DNA from: Thiobacillus sp.
GTDB lineage: Bacteria; Pseudomonadota; Gammaproteobacteria; Burkholderiales; Thiobacillaceae
Length of the DNA: 12,309 nt
Direction of reading: 5' to 3'
NCBI GenBank assembly: GCA_011391285.1
Contig: JAABQU010000259.1
Span: forward strand, 1-12,309
The translations under genes and the position numbers were made by a program. A model generated the notes under the pieces. That model did no database searches. It had not been told where the DNA came from and saw only the letters and a program-made list of their open reading frames with translations. Positions within the stretch are counted from its first letter, which is position 1; the number at the start of each line of letters is the position of its first letter. Below are positions 1-7,115 of the stretch, piece by piece.

Positions 1-1
1 C

Positions 2-97
2 GACATGCCCTATCGATCGAATTTCAAGGAAAACGCTTACCAGAGGTACCGCAATTTAAAGCTTGAATCCAACAGATTGCGCATTGATAACACATAA
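2..97 (+). CDS. 3' end of an unidentified gene (partial, runs off the left edge)
   Basis: An open frame runs from the window edge to a TAA at 95-97. The last residues read YRSNFKENAYQRYRNLKLES followed by NRLRIDNT, a basic, polar tail. There is no stop in this frame before 95, and the following gene lies tail-to-tail on the other strand, which fits a gene end here. Only about 31 residues are visible, so chance openness cannot be excluded. The composition is clearly more AT-rich than the rest of the window. I recognise no family. An in-frame ATG at 5-7 could in principle make it a tiny complete ORF, but there is no room to see a ribosome binding site. Confidence 0.35.
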   Translation, partial: DMPYRSNFKENAYQRYRNLKLESNRLRIDNT

Positions 98-120
98 GCC
101 AGGGATGTCCAAGACTTTTT

Positions 121-648
121 TCATCCGTCGCCCAGCGCACGCAGCACAAGCGTGTCGCCGCGCTGGGTGAACTCCAGATGCTTCAGCACGCTCATGCCCA
201 GCAAAACCTGATCGCCCGCCATGCCGGGGTTGAGACTGGCGGGCACGCCACGCAGCACAAACGGTCCGAATGCCAGCGCATCGATCCGGGTGGCACGGGT
301 GGCCACCGTGCCGTTGGCGGTGATCGAGCGCTGATGCGCGCCCGCCTCAAGTTTCAGTTCACCCGCCATATCCGCCGGCACCGATACCAGCGTGGCACCG
401 GTGTCGAGCAGGAAAGTCACCGGCCGGTTGTTGATCGTGCCGGGGAATACGTAGTGCCCGTCGCTGCTGCGTATCAGCACCAGTTCGGTGCCCGGGGCGA
501 TCTGTAGATCGCGGTTGGGATTGTTACGCGCCTGCAGACTGTTCTCGAAATAAAGATAGAACATGCCCAGCACCACCAGGCTGGCGACAAAAGCCATGCC
601 GCGCCCGAGCGGGCGGTGCGGGTTAGGCGAGGGCTGGTTTTCGCGCAT
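121..648 (-). CDS. Membrane-anchored retropepsin-like aspartic protease (clan AA, TIGR02281-type)
   Basis: The 175-residue protein has a short N-terminal tail, one hydrophobic segment at about residues 17-34 and a single retropepsin-like domain. The catalytic motif is DTGA at 82-85 (context FLLDTGATLVSVP), and the second conserved element of the fold, LLGMSVLKHLEF, is at 149-160. Known single-domain proteases of this type dimerise to build the active site from two DTG loops; the TM segment suggests the domain faces the periplasm. The start at 648 gives the tail plus TM layout seen in the family, but I see no good Shine-Dalgarno before it; Met18 (597) is an alternative that would begin at the TM segment. 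The gene diverges from the metallopeptidase gene across a 100-bp intergenic region. The substrate is unknown. Family assignment is confident, physiological role is not. Confidence 0.88.
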   Translation of the reverse strand: MRENQPSPNPHRPLGRGMAFVASLVVLGMFYLYFENSLQARNNPNRDLQIAPGTELVLIRSSDGHYVFPGTINNRPVTFLLDTGATLVSVPADMAGELKLEAGAHQRSITANGTVATRATRIDALAFGPFVLRGVPASLNPGMAGDQVLLGMSVLKHLEFTQRGDTLVLRALGDG

Positions 649-712
649 CAGGTTTAGTGCAGCACAAGTTTGTTACAGCATTGCCATCAAGAAACTTCGC
701 GTCATGGCCGAC

Positions 713-718
713 TATATT
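713..718 (+). promoter_or_regulatory. Possible -10 element for the metallopeptidase gene
   Basis: TATATT lies about 30 bases before the ATG at 749. No convincing -35 sits 16-18 bases upstream, so this is only a candidate, or an activator-dependent promoter. Confidence 0.3.
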
Positions 719-736
719 CACAGGAGCGGCAATTTG

Positions 737-744
737 AAAGGGGA
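737..744 (+). promoter_or_regulatory. Shine-Dalgarno that sets the metallopeptidase start
   Basis: AAAGGGGA lies four bases before the ATG at 749. It decides against the longer in-frame starts at 563 and 704, which would put non-hydrophobic sequence ahead of the signal peptide. Confidence 0.6.
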
Positions 745-748
745 TGCG

Positions 749-1480
749 ATGTTTACCCTGGCAATTGATTCAGCAAGGTCCGGCGCCAGGCTAAGCCTGT
801 TTCTGATTCTGCTCGCCTGGTCAGGCTCCACGCATGCCGCGCAACTTACCCGCGCGGAGTGGTTTCCGGATTCCCCGACTTTCCGTCACTACGCCTGGGA
901 CGAACAGCCCTGCCACGGCTGCACAGCGCTCAGTTCCATTCCCGCATGGACCCGCATGGCCGAACTTGCCGGCCTGTCTGACGTGCGCTTCAAGGTCGCC
1001 CCCGACGAAAGCGGCGGCCAGGCTTACTCCGTCGCGCCCAACGTGGTGGTACTCTCACCTGCCGCGTTGAAACTGGCGCCCTGTCAGCTGGCGTTTCTGG
1101 TCGGGCACGAAATCGTCCACATCGCACAGCGCCACTTCGACGAGGACGCCATCGCCCTCTCGGTGTACTCCGGCAAACCGGCGCACTGGACCCACCAAGG
1201 CGAGGACGCCATGCAACTGACCGATGGCAATTTCAGCCTCGCGCTACGGGTATCCCACTTGTGGCAACAACAGGAACAGGAAGCAGACTGGCTCGGTGCG
1301 CTGCTGGCGGCGCAGGCTTGCGGATGCAGCATGGAGGCTGGCGCGCTGGCCTATTTTCGCAACGACGGTGAGTCGGGCGGCGGCATGGCAGCCGCGCACG
1401 CGCCCAGTACGGAACGCATGCGCCAACTTCTCCCCTTTATCGAATCGGCCCGGCGCCTGACGGCGTGGGCAGCGCGCTAA
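749..1480 (+). CDS. Secreted M48-like zinc metallopeptidase
   Basis: From the ATG at 749 the product is 243 residues with a signal peptide (hydrophobic stretch about 15-24, likely cleavage near THA-AQ at 29-32), so it is exported. The zinc site is HEIVH at 120-124 (two His ligands and the catalytic Glu121), and the third ligand is probably Glu178 in QEQEAD, matching the HExxH...ExxxD arrangement of M48 peptidases. A CHGC pair (55-58) and further Cys at 112, 191 and 193 could form disulfides in the periplasm. The frame stays open upstream to 563, but AAAGGGGA at 737-744 with a 4-5 base spacing, together with the signal peptide, selects 749. It is compact and has no TPR extension, unlike BepA-type M48 proteins. 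It diverges from an aspartic protease gene and converges on the deacylase gene with a 16-bp gap. The substrate is unknown. Confidence 0.85.
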   Translation: MFTLAIDSARSGARLSLFLILLAWSGSTHAAQLTRAEWFPDSPTFRHYAWDEQPCHGCTALSSIPAWTRMAELAGLSDVRFKVAPDESGGQAYSVAPNVVVLSPAALKLAPCQLAFLVGHEIVHIAQRHFDEDAIALSVYSGKPAHWTHQGEDAMQLTDGNFSLALRVSHLWQQQEQEADWLGALLAAQACGCSMEAGALAYFRNDGESGGGMAAAHAPSTERMRQLLPFIESARRLTAWAAR

Positions 1481-1496
1481 CGGCCGAGAATCAGGC

Positions 1497-1982
1497 CTAG
1501 ACGTGCTGCTGCATCCGCGGCTGGCTGAAGCGGCAGTGCGGGGAGTCGCCGAACGCCTCGCGCAGGTAGCGGGTTTCGATGTGCAGCAGGCGCTCGTGGT
1601 CGCCGGCTTCCAGATAGATATCCGGCTGCGCCATCAAGTCGTCGTCCCACACCATTTCCACGCCCCAGGCATTCGGCAGGCCCGGCACTACACCGGGTTC
1701 GCATTCGCTGAACAGGCTGCTCACGCTGGACTCGCTGGCCAGGCTGAACTCCAGGCCATGATCCAGGCCCAGTTTGCCGAGATGGATTTCCTGGTTGGCG
1801 GGAATCATCGCCACCATCTGGCAATCCCGACCATCCAGCAGCACGCCCTTGGCCACGCGGTCCAAGGGAACGCCGGCTGCCCGGGCTGTCTCGGCGCTGG
1901 TCTGGGTGTGTGGATGGGCCACCAGATCAAAGGGGATCAAGTGGTTGTCAAGAAAACGTTCCATTCGATGCAGTGCGTTCAT
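1497..1982 (-). CDS. YbaK/EbsC-family aminoacyl-tRNA deacylase (ProX/YbaK type)
   Basis: The 161-residue protein spans one YbaK/aa-tRNA editing domain. Members hydrolyse mischarged tRNAs in trans (for example Cys- or Ala-tRNAPro), protecting translation fidelity in the cytoplasm. The conserved lysine is in RVAKGVLL (Lys45), and further family landmarks are HTQTSAETA (25-33), the ANQEIHL strand (62-68) and CEPGVVPG (94-101), a form of the conserved glycine/proline substrate loop. Start choice: AAGGAG lies 6-7 bases before the ATG at 1982, while the longer GTG start at 2018 would fall inside a TATAGT -10-like element, so it is unlikely to be in the message. The gene follows the Lon-related protease on the same strand with a 56-bp gap and may be read from that transcript as well as its own promoter. 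Which tRNA it edits cannot be told from the sequence. Confidence 0.88.
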   Translation of the reverse strand: MNALHRMERFLDNHLIPFDLVAHPHTQTSAETARAAGVPLDRVAKGVLLDGRDCQMVAMIPANQEIHLGKLGLDHGLEFSLASESSVSSLFSECEPGVVPGLPNAWGVEMVWDDDLMAQPDIYLEAGDHERLLHIETRYLREAFGDSPHCRFSQPRMQQHV

Positions 1983-2016
1983 GATCGGCTCCTTGCAAAA
2001 CGGTTGGACGGCTTTC

Positions 2017-2022
2017 ACTATA
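2017..2022 (-). promoter_or_regulatory. Candidate -10 box of the YbaK-family gene
   Basis: Read on the minus strand, TATAGT lies 34 bases before the ATG at 1982, placing transcription start near 2010 and leaving a 5' leader of about 28 bases that contains the AAGGAG ribosome site. The -35 region (about 2040-2045, inside the end of the protease gene) is poor, so activity is uncertain. Confidence 0.4.
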
Positions 2023-2038
2023 GATCACACATGTCCGG

Positions 2039-4480
2039 CTAGCGCCGCCTGGGATGCTCGCTCGCCCGGAAATGCCGCCGTGGCGCCTTGGGGTGTTCCT
2101 GCGTCTGGCAGGCACGGCGAAACGCCAGCAAGCTTTCCTGCGCGTGGCCCAGCACGCTGTCGTGGGGGTAGTGACCCGCCGCGTCCGGTTCACCTGCCGC
2201 CATGCCGGCCAGCAGTTCGATGCCCTCGGTCACCTGCTCCGCGGCATGGATATGGAAACGTCCCGCGGTGACCGCCTCCACCACCCGCGGCGCCAGCATC
2301 AGGTGACGGCGATTGCGTGCGGGAATCAGCACCCCCTGGCTGCCGTCCAGCCCGGCAGCTTCGCACACGCGAAACCAGCCCTCGATCTTTTCGTTGATGC
2401 CGCCCACCGGCAATATTTCGCCGTGCTGGTTGACCGCGCCGGTGACCGCGATGCCCTGCCTGAGGGGCAGGCCCGACAGCGCCGACAGCAGCGCGTAGAG
2501 TTCGGCGCACGAGGCCGAATCGCCTTCCACCTCGTGGTATTGCTGCTCGAAGACGATGGACGCATTGAGGGATAGCGGAGCAAGGTGGGCAAACAGCGCC
2601 GCCAGATAGCTTTGCAGGATGAACACGCCCTTGTCGTGGATCGGGCCGGACAGTTCCACCTCGCGCTCGATGTTGAGCAGACCGTCCTCGCCCGCGTAGG
2701 TGCGCGCGGACAGGCGCACCGGCAAGCCGAAGCGGTAATCGCCCAGATCGATCTGGGTGAGGCCATTGACCTGGCCGACCCGCTCGCCGGTGAGTTCGAT
2801 CAGCACATCGCCCTCGGCGATTTCCTCGCACAGCCGCTGCTCGGGGTAATCGTGGCGCGCGGTGTGCGCCAGCAGTGCCGCCTCGACGTCTACCGCCGTG
2901 ACCAAGCACGGCCCGCGCGCGCGGCAGATCACAGCGCTTTCCATCACCAGCGCCTCGGTGCGGGCAAAAATTGCGCTTTCGCGCGCCTGCTCACCCGCCT
3001 CGCGGTGCGATTCCTCGAGCAGGCGCGCCACGGCTGCCGCCGAAAAATGCGGCAACCCATGCTCGCGGCACGCATGGGCGACGAAAATCGCCGAGGCGCG
3101 GCGGGTGTCCGGACTGGCCACAAAACTGTCAGCGAAATCCACCTTGGCGCGGAAGTGACGGGTGATCTCCGGCGCCATGTCCTGCAACTCGTAATATTGT
3201 TCGCGCGAACCGATCAGCACCAGCTTGACCTCGACATCGACCGCTTCCGGCACCAGCGACACCGCCGCGATCGGCGAGAACGACACGCCCGGCTCCTCGA
3301 TCTGCAGGCGGCCGCTGCGCAGAAAACGCCGCAACGTCTCCCACACCAGCGCATCGGCCAGCACGTCGCGCAGATGCAGCATCAAAAACCCGCCGTGCGC
3401 CTGCAGCAAACTGCCGGCGCGGATGCGCGAGAAATCGGTCACCAGCACGTCGTTTTCGGACTGGTATTCGATGCTGCCGAACAGCGCGCGGAACAGAGGG
3501 TTGTCCTCGACAATCACCGGCGCGCCTGCGAGGCCGCCGTTGTCGACCACCAGATTGACACGGTAGCGCGCCAGCACGGTTTGCAATGCCTCCTGCCGGC
3601 CTTCGTCGTCATCGCCGCCGCGGAACAGTTCCAGGTTGTCGAACACGTCCTGGGTGATCGCGTCGAGCCAGGCGTTGAGCTTGGCGGCGTCCTTGATCTG
3701 CTTCTTCAGCCCGGCACGGATCGCCTGCATTTCGCGCTCCAGCAACGGCTTCACCACCTGCCGCCGCAACGCCGCCAGCGCCTCGTTCATCGCGCGCTCC
3801 AGCGGCTGGGTTTTATCGATGTAGCGGGTGATCTCGGCGCGCAGTTCCTGCTCGGCCTGCTCCACCTCGGCCCGGCGCGCTTTCGGCAGCGCCAGCACCT
3901 CGTCCTCGGTCAGCGCCTGGCCTTTCTTGCCGATGAGGGTGAACACCATGCGTCCGGCCTCGCGATGCAGCGAGAAGCTGCGCCCCTCGGCAAATGCCGT
4001 CAGCTCGGCGTAATGGCGCGCCACATCGTCCTTCCAGGCCCTCTCGATGCGCTCGCTCTCGACTTTGAAATCCTGTCCTTCCAGCCGCTGCGGGATGTCG
4101 CTTTGCAGGGTCTTCACCGCATGCGCCAGCAGTTGGCGCAGCAGCCGCCCTTCGCCGGCCGGCAGGCGCAGCGCCAGTGGCCGTTCCGGCGCGTCGAAAT
4201 TGTAGAGATAACAGAGATCGGGCGGCACCCGCTTGCCTGCCGCCGCCTCGCGCATCGCCTGCCTGAGCAGCGACGAACGGCCGCTGCCGACCTCACCGAG
4301 CACGAACAGGTTGTAGTTCGGCTGATTCATCCCCAGGCCGAAACGCGCGGCCGCTTCGGCGCGTGCCTGGCCGATCCAGGGCAAGGGTTCCTCCACCAGT
4401 TCGGACGTGTCCGCGAATCCCAGCGAGTCGGGATCGATGGTCAGGCGCAGGTCAGCGGGGGACAGAGCGGCAATCGGCAT
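2039..4480 (-). CDS. Lon-related ATP-dependent protease (AAA_32 / S16 peptidase family)
   Basis: A protein of 813 residues from ATG 4480. The N-terminal AAA_32 ATPase region has a P-loop at 62-69 reading GEVGSGRS, and a charged helical insertion, probably coiled coil, at about 140-300. The Walker B region is at 363-372. The C-terminal Lon proteolytic domain (about 560-765) has the catalytic Ser655 in EGDSAS and Lys698 in INEKIEG, the Ser-Lys dyad of S16 peptidases. It is unlike classical LonA in lacking the LAN substrate-binding domain. Odd points: Arg replaces the P-loop Lys, and His369 sits where Walker B normally has Asp. The in-frame TTG at 4493-4495 would add five residues, but the protein from MPIAALSP onward matches how this family begins, so the ATG is preferred; neither has a strong ribosome site. 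It lies 54 bp downstream of the pyruvyl transferase-like gene, so co-transcription is possible. Confidence 0.9.
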   Translation of the reverse strand: MPIAALSPADLRLTIDPDSLGFADTSELVEEPLPWIGQARAEAAARFGLGMNQPNYNLFVLGEVGSGRSSLLRQAMREAAAGKRVPPDLCYLYNFDAPERPLALRLPAGEGRLLRQLLAHAVKTLQSDIPQRLEGQDFKVESERIERAWKDDVARHYAELTAFAEGRSFSLHREAGRMVFTLIGKKGQALTEDEVLALPKARRAEVEQAEQELRAEITRYIDKTQPLERAMNEALAALRRQVVKPLLEREMQAIRAGLKKQIKDAAKLNAWLDAITQDVFDNLELFRGGDDDEGRQEALQTVLARYRVNLVVDNGGLAGAPVIVEDNPLFRALFGSIEYQSENDVLVTDFSRIRAGSLLQAHGGFLMLHLRDVLADALVWETLRRFLRSGRLQIEEPGVSFSPIAAVSLVPEAVDVEVKLVLIGSREQYYELQDMAPEITRHFRAKVDFADSFVASPDTRRASAIFVAHACREHGLPHFSAAAVARLLEESHREAGEQARESAIFARTEALVMESAVICRARGPCLVTAVDVEAALLAHTARHDYPEQRLCEEIAEGDVLIELTGERVGQVNGLTQIDLGDYRFGLPVRLSARTYAGEDGLLNIEREVELSGPIHDKGVFILQSYLAALFAHLAPLSLNASIVFEQQYHEVEGDSASCAELYALLSALSGLPLRQGIAVTGAVNQHGEILPVGGINEKIEGWFRVCEAAGLDGSQGVLIPARNRRHLMLAPRVVEAVTAGRFHIHAAEQVTEGIELLAGMAAGEPDAAGHYPHDSVLGHAQESLLAFRRACQTQEHPKAPRRHFRASEHPRRR

Positions 4481-4534
4481 GGTGTGGACTCGCAAGTAAT
4501 GTCCGGATTATTGCGCAAGACCCGCCTCCTGGCG

Positions 4535-5734
4535 TCAATGCAACAGCAGGCCGGCCCATTGCGCCTGGCTTTGCCGATAGGACTCGCGCAGGCCGGCCGC
4601 ATTTTCCTGCAACACGCTGGCAGGCACGGCCAGGGCCTGCCTCATCGCAGGTTCGATCCGATCGACCGTGACGCTGCGGGGAACCGCGTCCGGCTCCCAG
4701 GTTTCGGCAAATGCAGCACGCTTGTCGGGGCGCCCGCCCTGCTGCGGCGCCATCAGGCTGACCCGTGGCAAGCCATAGGCCAGCGCGACAATGCGGGCGT
4801 GCAGACTGCTGCCGATCACGCCCCGGCTGGCGGCGATGAGGGCGCAGATGTCCCACAGATGCAGGGATTGCAACTGGCGTGCCGTGCTGGGCGGTAATCG
4901 ACGCAGCAGCTTTTCAACCAGCACCGGATCGTCGTGCCAGGGCGCTGCGCCGGCACGAAACAACACCAGCCCCAGGCCGGTTCCCGCCAACAGCCGCGAC
5001 AAGCCCTGCGCCAGAGCATCGAGGCTGGTGTCGTCGGCAAAATCGGCGCTGAACTGGCACGCCAGATAACCTTGCGGAAAGGCATCCCGCATGGCTTGCA
5101 CCGCGTCCTGCTGCTGGTGTTTGAGGATCACCTCGCCGAAACACTCCACCACCATCACGGCCGGGTCGGGACACAACGGCACGTTGATTCCCTCCCCCCG
5201 CAGCGCGTCCTGCGTGACGTGATCGCGCACGCTCACCCAGTCCGCCTGCCCAAGCGCCGTCTTCACTTCTTGACGCTGGGCAGCGGCCAGGGACGTCCAC
5301 TCCACCCCGCCCACGGCATTGAAGATCAGCCGCCCCGTCGTTGCGAGGACATCGCGCCCCACCACATAGGGAATGCTTCGCGCGGCGCCCAACTGCCGGG
5401 CGGCCCACTCGGCGGCGGCAGCGGGATCATCGTCGTAAAGCGCAATGGCCGCAGAGGCCTCGGCTGGATCGAGCAGCATGACGGCAGCCTGCCAGGCGCT
5501 GCAGGTCAGCAGTTCGCCGCCGACGTGGATCAGGCTTGCACGCTGTGTCCGCGTCCCAAGCGCGCCCACCCGGTGCCCGCCAAAAGCCCGCAGATCGCGT
5601 GCCGCCAATCCCGCGAACTCGATCGGCCGCCCCGGCAGCAGGGCCGTCAGCAAATGCGGAAACAGCAGGTCGCCGAAGTTGTGGCGATCAAAGGCGCCAA
5701 ACAGGATCAGCGGGGACGTGGCAGGCGCTATCAT
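4535..5734 (-). CDS. Polysaccharide pyruvyl transferase-family protein (PF04230-like)
   Basis: A 399-residue protein from ATG 5734; a GTG at 5743 would add three residues, and neither start has a clear ribosome site. Family landmarks in order are an N-terminal strand-loop GAFDRHNFGD (13-22), with Asn19-x-Gly-Asp22 equal to the NxGD motif; a central VGGELL; a VSVRD element; CPDPAV; and near the C terminus GSSLHARIVALAYGLP (Ser309, His312, Arg314), equivalent to the S-x-L-H signature of these GT-B-like enzymes. Characterised relatives add ketal-pyruvate from phosphoenolpyruvate to sugars of exopolysaccharide or cell-wall polymers. No glycosyltransferase or polysaccharide export gene is visible nearby, so the acceptor is unknown and a role outside capsule synthesis is possible. 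It diverges from the transporter gene and precedes the Lon-related gene on the same strand. Confidence 0.82.
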   Translation of the reverse strand: MIAPATSPLILFGAFDRHNFGDLLFPHLLTALLPGRPIEFAGLAARDLRAFGGHRVGALGTRTQRASLIHVGGELLTCSAWQAAVMLLDPAEASAAIALYDDDPAAAAEWAARQLGAARSIPYVVGRDVLATTGRLIFNAVGGVEWTSLAAAQRQEVKTALGQADWVSVRDHVTQDALRGEGINVPLCPDPAVMVVECFGEVILKHQQQDAVQAMRDAFPQGYLACQFSADFADDTSLDALAQGLSRLLAGTGLGLVLFRAGAAPWHDDPVLVEKLLRRLPPSTARQLQSLHLWDICALIAASRGVIGSSLHARIVALAYGLPRVSLMAPQQGGRPDKRAAFAETWEPDAVPRSVTVDRIEPAMRQALAVPASVLQENAAGLRESYRQSQAQWAGLLLH

Positions 5735-5841
5735 GCTCTGCACAGTTCAGTTGACGCTATCGGGTTCATTCACGCTTATCCTTGCATATGCACGCTTCAC
5801 GATTCCGCATTACATTCGAAAAAACCCATCGCGCACTGCCC

Positions 5842-7002
5842 ATGAAACCAGCCCAGCGACCGTTCTTCCTCCTCATCGCCCTCATCGGCGGCCTCGCCAT
5901 CTTCAGTTCCACCCTGTCGAAGACCCCGGTGCTGCCGCTGTTCGCCCAGTCGCTCCACGCCACACCGGCGGAAATCGGCTGGATCGTCATGGCCTCGACG
6001 ATACCCGGCATCCTCGTCAGCTATCCCGCCGGCGCGCTGTCGGATTATCTCGGCAAGCAGCGCGTGTTGCTGGCCTCGCTGGTCGTGTTCGCCACCGCGC
6101 CTTTCCTGTATCTGGTGATCGACACCGCCTGGCAACTGATGGCAGTGCGCTTCTATCACGGCTTCGCCACCGCGATCTTCGGTACCGTCGCGAGCGCCGC
6201 CATCGCCGAACGCTACACCGCCGACCGCGCGGCGCGGCTCTCCACCTATTCCTCGGTCACCATCGTCGGGCGCTCGATTGCGCCGTTTCTCGGCGGCTTC
6301 CTGATCTCGCTGGCGAGCTACGACGCGGTGTACATCGCCTGCGCCATCAGCGGCGTGCTGGCGCTGGCCACCGGTCTGCTGCTGCGCGACGGCACTGCCG
6401 CGCCCGCGACGAAGCCGGAATGGCCGCATTTCTGGGCCAGTCTCACCACCGTGCTGCGCGACCGCGGCATCATGCTGGTGAGTCTGGTCGAGGCCGCGCA
6501 GTATCTGGTGTTCGGCGCCATCGAAGCCTTTCTCGCGCTGTTCGCCGCTTCGCTCGGCATTCCCGCGTGGCAGATCGGCGTCATCCTCGGCGTGCAGCTC
6601 GTCAGCATCGTCTTCGCCAAACCGGTCATGGGCCGGGTGTCCGACCGCGTCGGCCGCCGCCAGGTCATCCTGCCCGGCCTGCTGATCGGCGCGGCCAGCG
6701 TCGTGTTGATGCCGTATGCGCCCAGCTTCATCGGCCTCACCGTACTGAGCCTGGTGTTCGGCCTCGGCTTTGCCACCGTCACCTCGTCCACCACCGCGCT
6801 CGTCGCCGACCTCACCAAGGATGGCCGCTTCGGCTCCTCGATGGGCGTGCTGCGCACCGTCATGGACGTCGGCCAGTCCATCGGCCCGGTGCTCACAGGC
6901 TTCATGGTCGGCGTCGCCGGCTATGGCAGCGCCTTCACCCTGCTGGCCGCGATTCTGGTGCTCGCCGCACTGCTGCTGGGGCTTTTACACAGGGATGCCT
7001 GA
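5842..7002 (+). CDS. Major facilitator superfamily (MFS) transporter
   Basis: A 386-residue inner-membrane transporter with about twelve hydrophobic segments in two halves joined by a polar loop near residues 183-207. The MFS motif A is present as GALSDYLGKQR at 64-74 (loop 2-3), and a degenerate copy, GRVSDRVGRRQ, is at 264-274 in the second half. An Arg in helix 4 (AVRFYHGF, Arg103) fits motif B of proton antiporters, suggesting drug or metabolite efflux, but the substrate cannot be read from sequence. Start: ATG 5842 places the first TM at residues 8-25; TTG 5782 and ATG 5788 are in frame upstream but would add a charged 18-20-residue leader, and none of the three has a clear Shine-Dalgarno. 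It diverges from the pyruvyl transferase-like gene, leaving about 107 bp between the two ATGs; TTGACG at 5751-5756 is a possible -35 without a convincing -10. Confidence 0.85.
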   Translation: MKPAQRPFFLLIALIGGLAIFSSTLSKTPVLPLFAQSLHATPAEIGWIVMASTIPGILVSYPAGALSDYLGKQRVLLASLVVFATAPFLYLVIDTAWQLMAVRFYHGFATAIFGTVASAAIAERYTADRAARLSTYSSVTIVGRSIAPFLGGFLISLASYDAVYIACAISGVLALATGLLLRDGTAAPATKPEWPHFWASLTTVLRDRGIMLVSLVEAAQYLVFGAIEAFLALFAASLGIPAWQIGVILGVQLVSIVFAKPVMGRVSDRVGRRQVILPGLLIGAASVVLMPYAPSFIGLTVLSLVFGLGFATVTSSTTALVADLTKDGRFGSSMGVLRTVMDVGQSIGPVLTGFMVGVAGYGSAFTLLAAILVLAALLLGLLHRDA

Positions 7003-7010
7003 ATGCCTGT

Positions 7011-7047
7011 GAAATCTGTTTCCCCATAACAAAGAAATCTATTCCCC
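7011..7047. repeat. Imperfect direct repeat, two copies about 23 bp apart
   Basis: GAAATCTGTTTCCCC (7011-7025) recurs as GAAATCTATTCCCC (7034-7047), with one substitution and one missing base. The 23-bp start-to-start distance is close to two helical turns, putting both copies on the same DNA face. They lie just after the transporter stop codon and before the candidate promoter of the 165-residue gene, where a tandem protein-binding site could sit. The function is inferred only. Confidence 0.5.
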
Positions 7048-7049
7048 TC

Positions 7050-7077
7050 TTAAAAAACGCATGAAATTTTCTATAGT
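7050..7077 (+). promoter_or_regulatory. Candidate sigma-70 promoter for the 165-residue protein gene
   Basis: TTAAAA (7050-7055) and TATAGT (7072-7077) are separated by 16 bases and lie in an AT-rich pocket between two GC-rich genes. The start of transcription would be near 7084, about 30 bases before the ATG. The -10 is good and the -35 is weak. Confidence 0.4.
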
Positions 7078-7115
7078 CATATCAGACTTGTTCATCTTAA
7101 TAAGGGGATAACACC

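Noticed and set aside
104..118. GGATGTCC followed by a run of T residues, considered as a terminator for the left-edge gene.
   Set aside because: The stem is only three base pairs with a two-base loop; the T-run alone is not enough.
2013..2029. TGTGATCTATAGTGAAA on the minus strand, considered as a CRP (cAMP receptor) site given the cyclase in the window.
   Set aside because: Only one half-site fits; the second arm does not match TCACA at the required spacing.
2585..4897. A 770-codon open frame on the plus strand opposite the Lon-related gene.
   Set aside because: It lies antisense to a confidently assigned protease gene and part of the pyruvyl transferase-like gene. Its translation is Arg/Gln/His/Ala-rich with no family signature, as expected from the complement of GC-rich codons.
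6995..7009. ATGCCTGAATGCCTG short tandem at the transporter stop codon.
   Set aside because: Two copies of seven bases around a stop codon are within chance expectation and suggest no function.
5445..7064. A 539-codon plus-strand frame covering the transporter.
   Set aside because: It is in a different frame from the transporter and is extremely Arg/His-rich without domains, a typical shadow frame.
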